In this document: piece by piece, positions 1 through 6,458 of the stretch
Position numbering within the stretch: the stretch's first letter is position 1
How the letters are laid out: each line of letters starts with the position of its first letter
Assembly (NCBI GenBank): GCA_003157895.1
Contig: PMKW01000072.1
Location: 4,195-18,506 of the forward strand
Source: Methanoregula sp.
GTDB lineage: Archaea; Halobacteriota; Methanomicrobia; Methanomicrobiales; Methanospirillaceae
Length of the DNA: 14,312 nucleotides
Direction of reading: 5' to 3'
Position numbers and translations under genes: made by a program
The notes under the pieces: model-generated
Seen by the model: the letters and a program-made list of their open reading frames with translations, nothing else
Told to the model about the DNA's origin: nothing
Databases searched by the model: none

Positions 1-495
1 AAAGAGGTGAACGTAATTGCGTGCGAGACCCGGCCGCTCCTGCAGGGAGCACGCCTCACGGCATGGGAACTGTCACGGGATGGCATCCCGGTCACGGTTA
101 TAACGGATTCCATGGCCGCCCACTTCATGCGGACCAGTAAAATCGATGCCGTTATTGTCGGGGCCGACCGGATCACGGGAGACGCAGTATTCAACAAGAT
201 CGGGACATACATGCACGCGGTCCTTGCCCGGTACCACGGGATCCCGTTCTATGTTGCAGCACCGCTCTCAACATTCGATATGACCGGCAAGGCACGGGAT
301 GTCGTCATTGAGGAACGCAGCCGGGACGAGATCGCCACTATCGGGAACCGGACCTTTGTCCCGCCCGCCGTACCGGTAAGGAATCCGGCTTTCGATGCAA
401 CGCCGATGGGACTCGTAAGCGCCATCATTACCGAGAATGGCATTATCCGCCCGCCCTTTACGATGACCGACCTTATGCAGGGAAAGACTAAATAA
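1..495 (+). CDS. mtnA: S-methyl-5-thioribose-1-phosphate isomerase (MtnA family), 3' part
   Basis: The reading frame is open from base 1 and ends with TAA at 493-495, so the 5' end lies outside the window. GTG at 7 is probably an internal Val codon. The 164 visible residues match the C-terminal half of the MtnA/eIF2B-like isomerase fold: [17 protein letters not shown] (fragment residues 8-24), the GADR motif (54-57) whose Asp is the family's catalytic acid, NKIGTY, and [10 protein letters not shown]. The catalytic Cys would lie upstream of the window. Family members isomerise methylthioribose-1-phosphate, and in methanogens probably also 5-deoxyribose-1-phosphate, to the ribulose form in the cytosol when salvaging products of S-adenosylmethionine. 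ETRP..QG followed by TAWEL favours MtnA over ribose-1,5-bisphosphate isomerase or true aIF2B, which are the alternatives. The DUF116 gene starts 26 nt downstream, so the two may be cotranscribed. Confidence 0.9.
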   Translation, partial: KEVNVIACETRPLLQGARLTAWELSRDGIPVTVITDSMAAHFMRTSKIDAVIVGADRITGDAVFNKIGTYMHAVLARYHGIPFYVAAPLSTFDMTGKARDVVIEERSRDEIATIGNRTFVPPAVPVRNPAFDATPMGLVSAIITENGIIRPPFTMTDLMQGKTK

Positions 496-521
496 TCCGG
501 CACCCCACAAACGAGAGAAGA

Positions 522-1223
522 ATGGTCCTGGATTTTCTTCCCTGGAACCCCCTGATATACCTGGTTGGTGAACTCACCATCGCTATCATACTGGGAGCGC
601 TAATCATCGCGTTTATCCTGGTCATCATCTCTCTGTATTCCATCAAGCAGAAGCGGTTGTATTTCCCGAGACTGATCAAATCGGGACTGGTGTTCCTCGA
701 AGGCCTGATGAGGGGGATGTTCCGCTTTTTCGGCCTTGAGGACCGGGAGCTCTATACCTTTTTGATCAAGCTTATCAATTCCATGAATTCCGTGGAATTC
801 GCTAAAATCCCTGTATCAGAACGTGCCATATTCATCCCGCAGTGCCTGCGATCCTCCAAGTGCCCGGCACACCTGACTCCCGAAGGCCTGAAATGCAGGA
901 ACTGCGGCCAGTGCGATGTGGGTGAAGCCCGGCTCCTTCTTGAAAGGATGGGTTATAAAGTTTTCATTGTCCCCGGGTCATCCTTTATCAAACGCATAGT
1001 GAAAAAATACCGGCCAAAGGCGATTGTCGGCGTCGGCTGCCTTTCAGAAGTGAAAGAGGGTATTGATATGGCCGATAAGATGGGTCTCGTCGTCATGGGA
1101 ATTGTGACGTTAAAAGAAGGATGTGTGGAGACGATTGCCAACTGGCCGGAGATCTATGAAGTAGCGGTTCTGGGTATTGACCCGGCCTCAGTCCCCGAGA
1201 ACCTTCATGCTCTTGCCGACTAG
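522..1223 (+). CDS. DUF116 family membrane-anchored cysteine-rich protein
   Basis: A 233-aa protein. Residues 11-41 form one long or two short hydrophobic membrane segments, followed by a basic stretch (KQKR) and a soluble domain. The soluble part has seven cysteines: C108, C114, C125, C128 and C131 (a clustered set ending CRNCGQC), then C173 in GVGCL and C201 in KEGCVET. This layout matches the DUF116 family, found in methanogens and anaerobic bacteria. A metal or Fe-S centre is plausible from the cysteines, but the function is not established. The ATG at 522 follows a weak GAGAG-type ribosome binding site and is 26 nt after the mtnA-like gene, so an operon is likely. The last 36 nt overlap the end of the convergent bactofilin-like gene. 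Confidence 0.82.
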   Translation: MVLDFLPWNPLIYLVGELTIAIILGALIIAFILVIISLYSIKQKRLYFPRLIKSGLVFLEGLMRGMFRFFGLEDRELYTFLIKLINSMNSVEFAKIPVSERAIFIPQCLRSSKCPAHLTPEGLKCRNCGQCDVGEARLLLERMGYKVFIVPGSSFIKRIVKKYRPKAIVGVGCLSEVKEGIDMADKMGLVVMGIVTLKEGCVETIANWPEIYEVAVLGIDPASVPENLHALAD

Positions 1224-1601
1224 GTTCCCGCTCTTGATCCTGCCGTGGACGATGATGGCATCCCCGCTTCTTACATCGCCAACGGTGACACCCGTACGGA
1301 GGATTACCCTGCCCCCGGCCTCCACCGAGTGGACAACCGCATGATCGAGAATGGTAACATCCCCATGGGCAGTGACGGGTCCCTTGATCCGGCACTGGCT
1401 CCCGATAACGGCATTCCAGCAGCTGACATCGAGTGCGACACTGGACCGGGAACCCAGTTCAAGAGATCCAGTTACGGTCAGCCGTCCCCAGAAATGTGTA
1501 TGGGCGGGAACAATAAAATCACCGTCTATCTTCACGTTCCCTTCGAAATACGATCCTTTCTGTGCGTAAAAGGTATTGCCCTTCTGTAGGACGGTTGGCA
1601 T
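1188..1601 (-). CDS. bactofilin-like (polymer-forming) beta-helix protein
   Basis: The 137-aa product consists of short alternating Gly/Val/Ile-rich turns (GSYFEGNVKIDGDFIVPAHT, then WGRLTVTGSLELG, VTAHGDVTILDHAVVHSVEA and VHGRIKSGNLVGK). This is the pattern of the single-stranded right-handed beta-helix of bactofilin or polymer-forming cytoskeletal domains. Archaeal homologs exist but their role is mostly unknown; a scaffold or assembly role is a guess. The frame is open to a GTG at 1625, but the ATG at 1601 is preferred because GAGGG lies about 4-5 nt upstream of it, and a TATA-like element near 1637 would start transcription close by. The UbiA-family gene is 91 nt upstream on the same strand. 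The 3' end overlaps the convergent DUF116 gene by 36 nt, so the two mRNAs are antisense there. A hexapeptide-repeat transferase is a less likely alternative. Confidence 0.7.
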   Translation of the reverse strand: MPTVLQKGNTFYAQKGSYFEGNVKIDGDFIVPAHTHFWGRLTVTGSLELGSRSSVALDVSCWNAVIGSQCRIKGPVTAHGDVTILDHAVVHSVEAGGRVILRTGVTVGDVRSGDAIIVHGRIKSGNLVGKSMKVLGD

Positions 1602-1632
1602 GTATCCCTCAGTGAGATGTGGCACGGTTCGG

Positions 1633-1641
1633 GGATAAACT
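1633..1641 (-). promoter_or_regulatory. putative TATA box for the bactofilin-like gene
   Basis: The minus strand reads GTTTATC here, about 36 nt upstream of the ATG at 1601. Initiation 25-28 nt downstream would leave a leader of about 10 nt that holds the GAGGG motif. A T7 run on the minus strand at 1663-1669, just upstream, may end the UbiA-gene transcript. Confidence 0.4.
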
Positions 1642-1692
1642 TGTTGCTCAACGATACACCGGAAAAAAAGACCGGAAGGAGGAGCCCGGGTA

Positions 1693-2532
1693 TCAGAGGA
1701 AGAGCGCCGAGAGGGTAAAGATCACAAGCGAGGCAAACATGCCCGCTTTCAGGAGCGTGGATGCCCCCGTGGTTTTTACCTCTTCCGGTGTTGTGGACCG
1801 GACCACTTTTATGCAGGCAAACAGGATGATGCCATCAACAGGAAGAATGCCGTAAATGTACCAGAATCCCCACCACAGGTACGGACCAAGACTTGCCACA
1901 ACCCCCAGGAGAGCAGAGAAAAGGGCGAGGAACAGGGTTGCCCGGATCCCGTACCGGATGGGGAGGGTGGCCGCGCCGCTGGCCCTGTCCCCCTCAACAT
2001 CCTCGGCATCCTTGACCACCTCGCGTGCCAGCATGGCAAAGAACGTCATGACGGCAAACGGCATGACATGGAGAAGCCCCGGCAGGCCCCCGAGCGCCCC
2101 CCCGAACAGGAACATGCTCGCGGCAAGGTAGGATACCGTAATATTCCCCAGGAGCGGTGTGCGTTTCAGACAGGCTGCATACCCGATGAGGAGGAGCGAG
2201 CTGATAACCGCGATCGCAATACACAGTTCATTGGTGAAAAGGCATACAAGGATCCCTGCAAGGAAGAGCGTAACGGCATATGCCCGTGCAGCGGGCAGGC
2301 TGACCAGCCCTGCGGGGATCGGACGGTCCGGGCGGTTCACCCGGTCGATCTCCACGTCAAAATAATCATTGATGACATTTCCTGCAGCTGTAACAAGGGT
2401 AACGACAGCGAAGAGCAGCAGGGCTGCGGTAGTGATGGTGCCGGTTGCAATGAGGTAAGCAACAATGGCCGCAAGGCCGGCTGCAGCGGCATTCACCGGC
2501 CGGGTAATGGTAACGTAGCCTGTCAGGCTCAT
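1693..2532 (-). CDS. UbiA-family prenyltransferase, probable digeranylgeranylglyceryl phosphate synthase
   Basis: A 279-aa integral membrane protein with about eight or nine hydrophobic segments. Both Asp-rich motifs of UbiA prenyltransferases are present: NDYFDVEIDRVNRPDRPIPAG begins near residue 55 and KDAEDVEGDR lies at 174-183. The archaeal subfamily adds the second geranylgeranyl chain to geranylgeranylglyceryl phosphate in ether-lipid synthesis. The N-terminus MSLTGYVTITRP and the length fit that subfamily, though another UbiA member (for example a quinone or heme prenyltransferase) cannot be fully excluded. The frame extends to 2598, but that start would run into the tRNA. The ATG at 2532 is preferred: a TATA-like AATTA element is centred at about 2559, 27 nt upstream, so the mRNA is probably leaderless or nearly so. 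The bactofilin-like gene follows 91 nt downstream. Confidence 0.85.
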   Translation of the reverse strand: MSLTGYVTITRPVNAAAAGLAAIVAYLIATGTITTAALLLFAVVTLVTAAGNVINDYFDVEIDRVNRPDRPIPAGLVSLPAARAYAVTLFLAGILVCLFTNELCIAIAVISSLLLIGYAACLKRTPLLGNITVSYLAASMFLFGGALGGLPGLLHVMPFAVMTFFAMLAREVVKDAEDVEGDRASGAATLPIRYGIRATLFLALFSALLGVVASLGPYLWWGFWYIYGILPVDGIILFACIKVVRSTTPEEVKTTGASTLLKAGMFASLVIFTLSALFL

Positions 2533-2553
2533 TGATAAACTCTCACTCTCCCG

Positions 2554-2564
2554 GATAATTAACC
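2554..2564 (-). promoter_or_regulatory. putative TATA box for the UbiA-family gene
   Basis: The minus strand reads GGTTAATTATC, centred about 27 nt upstream of the ATG at 2532. That spacing predicts a transcript starting at or next to the start codon. A second AT-rich element (GTTTTATG, about 2579-2587) lies between this box and the tRNA and could be an alternative. Confidence 0.45.
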
Positions 2565-2597
2565 TGCAGGAAAACACTTCATAAAACGTAGATACCA

Positions 2598-2672
2598 CGG
2601 GCGAGGGGGGATTTGAACCCCCGGCATTCAGCTTAGGAGGCTGACGCTATGTCCGGGCTAAGCCACTCGCCC
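2598..2672 (-). tRNA. tRNA-Arg(CCT)
   Basis: Read on the minus strand, this folds as a complete cloverleaf. The acceptor stem is GGGCGAG/CTCGCCC and the D arm starts GCTTAGCCCGGA. The anticodon stem is TCAGC/GCTGA with loop CTCCTAA, giving anticodon CCT, which reads AGG. The T arm is GGGGG-TTCAAAT-CCCCC and the discriminator base is G. There is no intron and no encoded CCA. Position 26 is G, the base that Trm1 dimethylates, and trm1 is the divergent neighbour. Confidence 0.96.
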
Positions 2673-2694
2673 TGCCCATATCCATTGCGAGGGA

Positions 2695-2709
2695 ATATGT
2701 ATAAGTTTT
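2695..2709. promoter_or_regulatory. shared divergent TATA element for tRNA-Arg and trm1
   Basis: The AT-rich block ATATGTATAAGTTTT is the only good TATA candidate in the 52-60 nt between the tRNA 5' end (2672) and the trm1 start codons (2724-2742). Its centre is about 29 nt from the tRNA 5' end on one side. On the other side it is about 23-32 nt from the trm1 ATGs at 2724 and 2733. One element, or two overlapping ones, therefore appears to drive both directions. This is inferred from spacing only. Confidence 0.5.
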
Positions 2710-2732
2710 GCGCGCTGCAACAGATGTGCGCA

Positions 2733-3857
2733 ATGGAACTTATGGAAGTTTCAGAGGGAACAACATCAGTGCTCGTCCCGGTACAGGATGCGACAACACA
2801 GTTCCCTCCGGGTTCCGTACCGATCTTCTTCAACCGCAGGATGGAACTGAACCGGGACGCAACCGTCCTCCTCCTCTCACTCCTGAAACCCTCCGATTAT
2901 CTCGATGCCATGGGGGCTACCGGCATCCGGGGCATGAGGGTTGCCGGCGAATGCGGTATCCCGGTGACCATCTGCGACCGCGAACCCGATGCAATCGGAC
3001 TGATAACGCAGAACAAAAACCATACCGGTCTTCCCGTTACCATCCAGGAGCGGGATGTCAATGCACTCCTCTCCGAACAGTCGTTCGATGCCGTGGACCT
3101 CGACCCATTCGGGACACCGGCGATGTTCATCGATGCCGCTGTCCGCGGGTGCCGCCGGTTTCTCTTCGTGACGGCAACCGACACCGCCCCCCTCTGCGGG
3201 GCACATCTGAAGGCAGGTATCCGGCGGTACGGGGCTGTGCCGATGAATACCGAGTACCACAGCGAGGTGGGCCTCCGGATCCTCCTCGGATTTGTTGTCC
3301 GGGAGACTGTCAAGTACGACCGGGGCATCGAGCCGCTCTTCTGCTATGCCCATGAGCATTTCACCCGGCTCCACCTGCGGCTGCTCCGGGGAGCACAGGC
3401 CGCGGATGACACCCTGAAACGAATGGGGTTCGTCCACCAGTGCAGGAAATGCCCGTACCGCGAGGAGCAGCCGGGACTGCAGGCACACGACCGGACCTGT
3501 CCCTGCTGTGGCGAACCGCTCCAGCCCATAGGACCGCTCTGGCTGGGGTGCATCCGGGATGAGGATACGGTTGTACAGATGCAGGAAACTGTCGCTGGCA
3601 GGGAACTCGGAACAAAAAAAGATCTGGTCCGGTTGCTGGAAACCTGCAGGTCTGAATTACCCACGTCGAGCTTTTACGATTACCACCATATCGCCAAATT
3701 ACTCAGGTGTTCACCACCCACTATCGATAAGGTCCTTGAACGGATCCGGGTTTGCGGGTACCCGGCAACCCGGACACATTTCTCCGGCTATGGTATCAAG
3801 ACAGAAGCACCGCTGGAGCTCATCCGGAACGCGGTTTGGGCGAAGGAGCAATCGTAA
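2733..3857 (+). CDS. trm1: tRNA (guanine(26)-N(2))-dimethyltransferase
   Basis: A 374-aa protein, close to the usual archaeal Trm1 length of about 375-380. Trm1 uses S-adenosylmethionine to methylate the exocyclic N2 of G26 in most tRNAs, giving m2,2G26. Visible signatures include FFNRRMELNRD (residues 32-42), the SAM loop DAMGATGIRG (58-67) and DLDPFGTPAMFID near 122, which contains the catalytic DPFG. A Cys4 zinc site at about C237, C240, C256 and C259 is written as CRKC and CPCC. The C-terminal winged-helix-like region includes FYDYHHIAKLL. The frame is open back to 2649, through the tRNA, so that start is wrong. ATGs at 2724, 2733 and 2742 have no good ribosome binding site, but the TATA element at 2695-2709 puts transcription start near 2725-2730. 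Leaderless initiation at 2724 or 2733 is therefore likely. The exact start is uncertain by three to six codons. Confidence 0.95.
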   Translation: MELMEVSEGTTSVLVPVQDATTQFPPGSVPIFFNRRMELNRDATVLLLSLLKPSDYLDAMGATGIRGMRVAGECGIPVTICDREPDAIGLITQNKNHTGLPVTIQERDVNALLSEQSFDAVDLDPFGTPAMFIDAAVRGCRRFLFVTATDTAPLCGAHLKAGIRRYGAVPMNTEYHSEVGLRILLGFVVRETVKYDRGIEPLFCYAHEHFTRLHLRLLRGAQAADDTLKRMGFVHQCRKCPYREEQPGLQAHDRTCPCCGEPLQPIGPLWLGCIRDEDTVVQMQETVAGRELGTKKDLVRLLETCRSELPTSSFYDYHHIAKLLRCSPPTIDKVLERIRVCGYPATRTHFSGYGIKTEAPLELIRNAVWAKEQS

Positions 3858-4136
3858 GATAAAAAAAGGGAGGACTCCGGAAAAGACTGTTTCATCCGAT
3901 GGAAACGGGTTTTCGGCTCTGGAGAAATCCTCTATTCAAGTGATGATTGCCCCCCTTGCGCCAGCCCTGCCCCCATTGGGGGCGGGGGCGCATTGCGAAC
4001 CTCGGCATTACCTGAACTAAAAATTTCCCTGAGATTGCATAATTAATATCAAAATGATTTCTCCAGAGCAGGTTTTTCCTTTTTATAAAGCAGGGAGTAC
4101 GGTAACAACCATTTTATGGGTTGAAAACTGGCAGAA
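3858..4136. other. intergenic region between convergent trm1 and DRG genes
   Basis: No convincing gene lies in these 279 nt. The region holds a GC-rich hairpin at 3969-3983 (GCCCCC-ATT-GGGGGC) within an imperfect, longer inverted repeat of about 3955-3998. T-rich stretches follow at about 4072-4084 on the plus strand and are a likely terminator for trm1. Short A runs at 3861-3867 and 4019-4023, read as T runs on the minus strand, could end the DRG transcript. Small frames here (for example 4054-4359) run antisense into the GTPase gene and show no family signature. Confidence 0.6.
3969..3983. terminator. GC-rich hairpin between convergent genes
   Basis: A perfect 6-bp stem, GCCCCC/GGGGGC, with an ATT loop. 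It sits about 110 nt after trm1 and about 150 nt before the end of the DRG gene. T-rich tracts follow at about 4072-4084. A role in termination or mRNA end protection is inferred, because archaeal termination mainly needs T tracts. Confidence 0.35.
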
Positions 4137-5249
4137 TCAACGTTCCGCGATGATCGTGAGCAGATCCTCATCGATCATCTTATGGGTGATGCCGACACGC
4201 TGGCCCGGGTGCTTGACCGATCTTCCCCAGACGCGGGCATACCGGAATTTCTGGGCGAAATCGCGGTGGAGCTTGTTGCAGATGTCCTCGACCGTGCTCC
4301 CCCTGCGGATAATGAGGGGCTCCTCAAGGTCGGCTTCCCCACCATGCGGTTTTAAGTAGACCCGGATAAACCCGAGACAGTCGTAGAGAGCGTCCTTTGT
4401 TTCCTCAAGGTGAAATCCCGCAGCAGCCGAGATCATCAGCGGGGGAGTACCGAACCGCCCGGCGATATCGTGCTCGATCTCAAGGTACCGTTCCTTGTCC
4501 ACGAGGTCGACCTTGTTGACCGCGATGAACGCCGGGATGTAGACGCGGCTACCCTGTACCGCGTCGATAAGATCGTCCTGCGTGGCGTTTCCGCGGATAA
4601 GAATATCGGCATTCATCATCTTGCTCTCGGCAAGGATCGACCGCACTTCCTCGATATCAAGATCAAGGGTACCCACTGCATTGAGCCGGATCCCCCCGTG
4701 GGAGGATTTCTTGATGGTAATGTCCGGTTTCGGCACATTGATTCGTATCCCGGCATCATACAGTTCCTTGATGAGGACATCGAAATGCCGCTCGTTGAAT
4801 ACGTCCACGAGGATGACAATGATGTCGGCATTCCTTACGACCGCGATTACTTCTTTGCCCCGGCCCTTCCCCATCGCAGCACCGGCGATAAGCCCGGGGA
4901 TATCAAGGATCTGGATCTTCGCTCCCTTGTGCTCGAGAGCACCGGGCACCACCGTGAGGGTGGTGAAGGCATACGCAGCTACAGCACTGTCGGTGCCGGT
5001 CAGCTTGTTTAAGAGGGTGCTCTTCCCGGTGGACGGGAAACCGACAAGGACTGCGGTCGCGTCTCCGGATTTCTTGACCGCGTACCCTTCCCCGCCGCCA
5101 CCGGCTTTCATGGCACGATTGACGGCTTCGTCTTTCAGGCGGGCAATCTTTGCCTTGATACGGCCGATGTGCTTGGAGGTAGCCTTGTTGTACGGAGTCT
5201 TGGTTAATTCGTCCTCAAGCTCCTTGATCTGTTCTTCAAGACTACTCAT
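4137..5249 (-). CDS. drg: DRG/Obg-superfamily GTPase with TGS domain
   Basis: A 370-aa cytosolic GTPase matching archaeal and eukaryotic DRG/Rbg proteins, which are translation-associated GTPases. An N-terminal charged helical region (residues 1-48) leads to a Gly-rich linker (GGGGEGYAV). The G domain shows G1 GFPSTGKST (70-78), G2 within YAFTTLTVVPG (93-103), G3 DIPGLI (116-121), G4 NKVD (245-248) and G5-like ISAAAG (273-278). An inserted, DRG-specific segment lies between G3 and G4. The C-terminal TGS domain covers about residues 293-370 (IRVYLKPHGG through VGITHKMIDEDLLTII). The ATG at 5249 has a short-spaced AGGAA in front and a TATA-like TATATC centred near 5280, giving a leader of only a few nt. 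No neighbour on the same strand suggests an operon. The precise role in this organism is not known. Confidence 0.93.
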   Translation of the reverse strand: MSSLEEQIKELEDELTKTPYNKATSKHIGRIKAKIARLKDEAVNRAMKAGGGGEGYAVKKSGDATAVLVGFPSTGKSTLLNKLTGTDSAVAAYAFTTLTVVPGALEHKGAKIQILDIPGLIAGAAMGKGRGKEVIAVVRNADIIVILVDVFNERHFDVLIKELYDAGIRINVPKPDITIKKSSHGGIRLNAVGTLDLDIEEVRSILAESKMMNADILIRGNATQDDLIDAVQGSRVYIPAFIAVNKVDLVDKERYLEIEHDIAGRFGTPPLMISAAAGFHLEETKDALYDCLGFIRVYLKPHGGEADLEEPLIIRRGSTVEDICNKLHRDFAQKFRYARVWGRSVKHPGQRVGITHKMIDEDLLTIIAER

Positions 5250-5274
5250 TTCCTATAGTAATCGCAGCATGTCC

Positions 5275-5286
5275 GAGATATAGTTG
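5275..5286 (-). promoter_or_regulatory. putative TATA box for the DRG gene
   Basis: The minus strand reads CAACTATATCTC, centred about 31 nt upstream of the ATG at 5249. It predicts a transcript with a leader of at most about five nt. Confidence 0.45.
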
Positions 5287-5475
5287 TTTGTGAATCACGG
5301 GTAACCGGCTGGATCGCGATAGAAAACAATCTTCTCTCAGTTTTTTCCTGGCCGGGCAGGTCTTCCCTATAAAAACTATTTCGAAGACTCGGTATTTTTG
5401 TGATTCTTCTCTTTTTTTTACGATCCTATCATTCCAGAAACCAATCGTGAGGGATTGGCCGGAATACTCCTGTAA

Positions 5476-5488
5476 AAAACTATAAGTA
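5476..5488 (+). promoter_or_regulatory. putative TATA box for tRNA-Glu
   Basis: AAAACTATAAGTA is centred about 34 nt upstream of the mature 5' end of tRNA-Glu. It therefore predicts initiation a few nt before the tRNA, as expected for a short 5' leader removed by RNase P. The intergenic DNA behind it (5250-5475) shows no supported gene; it contains a T8 tract at 5412-5419. Confidence 0.5.
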
Positions 5489-5516
5489 ACCTCATCGCCC
5501 ATTTTAGTGAGCAATT

Positions 5517-5591
5517 GCTGCTATAGTGTAGACCGGCCAATCATGCGAGCCTCTCACGCTCGCGACAGGGGTTCGAATCCCCTTAGCAGCA
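5517..5591 (+). tRNA. tRNA-Glu(CTC)
   Basis: A complete cloverleaf: acceptor stem GCTGCTA/TAGCAGC, D arm with the archaeal tRNA-Glu pattern GTGTAGACCGGCCAATCAT, and anticodon stem CGAGC/GCTCG. The loop is CTCTCAC, giving anticodon CTC, which reads GAG. The T arm is AGGGG-TTCGAAT-CCCCT and the discriminator is A at 5591. There is no intron and no encoded CCA. A short TTTT at 5593-5596 directly after the gene is the likely termination signal. Confidence 0.96.
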
Positions 5592-5669
5592 CTTTTGCAC
5601 CTATGGTTCTATTCTTGATTCTGAAAAATTATTGTTAATAATGTAATTCTTGGTTCTGTTGCTTTGGCG

Positions 5670-5689
5670 GTTGATTTGATCAAATCAAC
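5670..5689. repeat. perfect 20-bp palindrome
   Basis: GTTGATTTGATCAAATCAAC is its own reverse complement over all 20 bases; the next outer pair (G5669/G5690) does not match. The two 10-nt halves have no spacer, which fits a binding site for a dimeric regulator better than a terminator hairpin. It lies 78 nt after tRNA-Glu and about 190 nt before the next start codon. Confidence 0.7.
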
Positions 5690-5795
5690 GAGAGGAAATT
5701 TTGACGATCACCCGCAAACGCAACAGCATCTGATGGTCAATCAGCCAGAGCGCTTATCATTCGTGTGCGATATGTGTTCTGACCGTAGGGTACAA

Positions 5796-5804
5796 TCTAT
5801 AAAC
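5796..5804 (+). promoter_or_regulatory. putative TATA box for the 119-aa hypothetical gene
   Basis: TCTATAAAC is centred near 5800 and predicts transcription start near 5827. This is just before the in-frame TTG at 5831 and 55 nt before the ATG at 5882. A second weaker AT element (CATTAAAG, about 5840-5847) could give a 12-nt leader to the ATG. Confidence 0.4.
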
Positions 5805-5881
5805 CGATTCTCACGTATTCTCGGCGATTTTTGACCGAAGCATTAAAGAGCGTATCCCGGCATATCCCTATACGAAGAATT

Positions 5882-6241
5882 ATGAGCAGGGAGAAGATTA
5901 AAGTCCCCGGAAAGGTCTATGAGGAGTTAGTCGCCCTCCAGCGTGAGATCCATTTCACTTCGGATGTCACGGATACCATCAAGAAAGCAGAAGACCGTGG
6001 ATATATGAACGCAGCAACCTGGATCCGTCAGAACGAATCGGCATATAAAATCGGATTTTCATGGGGTTTTGAACCGGACGGAAGCGAACCGAGGGGTACG
6101 CTTCAGGATATCCCCGCACGGAGTGAACCGGTACAGCGCCGGACAATCCGAAGGGACAGCACCCTCCAGCCTAAATCCTCGAAGAAATCCTCCGGCGGCG
6201 TGTTTGCCGGTATCAGAAACTGGTTCGGGAAATATTTCTGA
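5882..6241 (+). CDS. conserved hypothetical protein (119 aa)
   Basis: I do not recognise a named family. The frame is open from a TTG at 5831, but the ATG at 5882 begins the segment that looks like folded protein: KIKVPGKVYEELVALQREIH, an amphipathic helix with a VPxxVYEEL start reminiscent of small antitoxin or DNA-binding proteins (a weak resemblance only). Residues 25-60 are rich in charged and aromatic positions (YMNAATWIRQNESAYKIGFS). The middle (about 61-105) is Pro-, Arg- and Ser-rich and likely disordered. The C-terminus GVFAGIRNWFGKYF could be a short amphipathic or membrane-contacting helix. There is no signal peptide or full membrane segment. A T9 tract directly after the stop ends the unit, so it is probably monocistronic. 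The upstream palindrome may belong to its control. Confidence 0.6.
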   Translation: MSREKIKVPGKVYEELVALQREIHFTSDVTDTIKKAEDRGYMNAATWIRQNESAYKIGFSWGFEPDGSEPRGTLQDIPARSEPVQRRTIRRDSTLQPKSSKKSSGGVFAGIRNWFGKYF

Positions 6242-6243
6242 TC

Positions 6244-6252
6244 TTTTTTTTT
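6244..6252 (+). terminator. poly-T transcription terminator
   Basis: Nine consecutive T residues begin three nt after the TGA of the 119-aa gene. A T tract like this is the typical archaeal intrinsic terminator. A new TATA element for the next unit follows at 6265. Confidence 0.6.
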
Positions 6253-6264
6253 GTCGCTGACGCG

Positions 6265-6272
6265 ATTTTAAA
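6265..6272 (+). promoter_or_regulatory. putative TATA box for the 46-aa cysteine protein gene
   Basis: TTTTAAAT is centred near 6269 and predicts transcription start near 6296. This leaves a leader of about 22 nt containing the GGAGA ribosome binding site at 6306-6310 before the ATG at 6318. Confidence 0.5.
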
Positions 6273-6317
6273 TGCCTGCCGAAATGATAATCTTCCCAGA
6301 CGCCCGGAGAGAGATAT

Positions 6318-6458
6318 ATGCCCACGTGCCAGGATTGTATCAGTTATTCCCAGAAGACAAAGGAGCGGCGGGAGTGCCGCATCAATGGCGAAACACCACC
6401 CGACCGCGACAGCGACCGGTGTCCTTCCCGTACGTTTATTCCAAGGCCCGGAAAATAA
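6318..6458 (+). CDS. small four-cysteine protein (46 aa)
   Basis: A 46-codon gene beginning MPTCQDCISYSQ and ending SRTFIPRPGK. It has a CxxC pair at C4/C7, a single Cys at C20 within ECRINGE, and a fourth Cys at C35 in DRDSDRCP. The pattern CxxC ... C-x2-NGE ... PDRDxxxCP ... FxP resembles small cysteine-rich proteins of methanogens and other anaerobes that may bind zinc or an Fe-S cluster; the function is unknown. Support for expression is good: GGAGA lies 7 nt before the ATG and a TATA element is correctly placed upstream. The 115-aa gene follows 17 nt after the stop, so they are probably cotranscribed. A longer plus-strand frame starting at 6272 covers the same DNA in another frame but has no ribosome binding site and no family features before 6476. 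Confidence 0.7.
   Translation: MPTCQDCISYSQKTKERRECRINGETPPDRDSDRCPSRTFIPRPGK

Larger units (their letters stand above)
5592..5881. other. AT-rich intergenic region with inverted repeats
   Basis: About 290 nt with no supported gene and clearly lower GC than the flanking genes. It holds a small AT hairpin at 5628-5642 (ATTATT-GTT-AATAAT), a perfect 20-bp palindrome at 5670-5689, and near-repeats of TTCTTG and GGTTCT around 5615-5660. A TATA-like TCTATAAAC lies at about 5796-5804 for the following gene. Confidence 0.6.

Noticed and set aside
1245..1589. Plus-strand frame of 114 codons
   Set aside because: It is a shadow antisense to the bactofilin-like gene, with no start signal and no conserved pattern.
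2708..3355. Plus-strand 215-codon and minus-strand 203-codon frames inside trm1
   Set aside because: These are long alternative frames caused by GC-rich codons. trm1 itself has all family motifs in its own frame.
5242..5514. Minus-strand 90-codon frame upstream of the DRG gene
   Set aside because: It starts with TTG without a ribosome binding site, overlaps the tRNA-Glu promoter and the DRG promoter and start, uses AT-rich codons unlike its neighbours, and shows no family signature.
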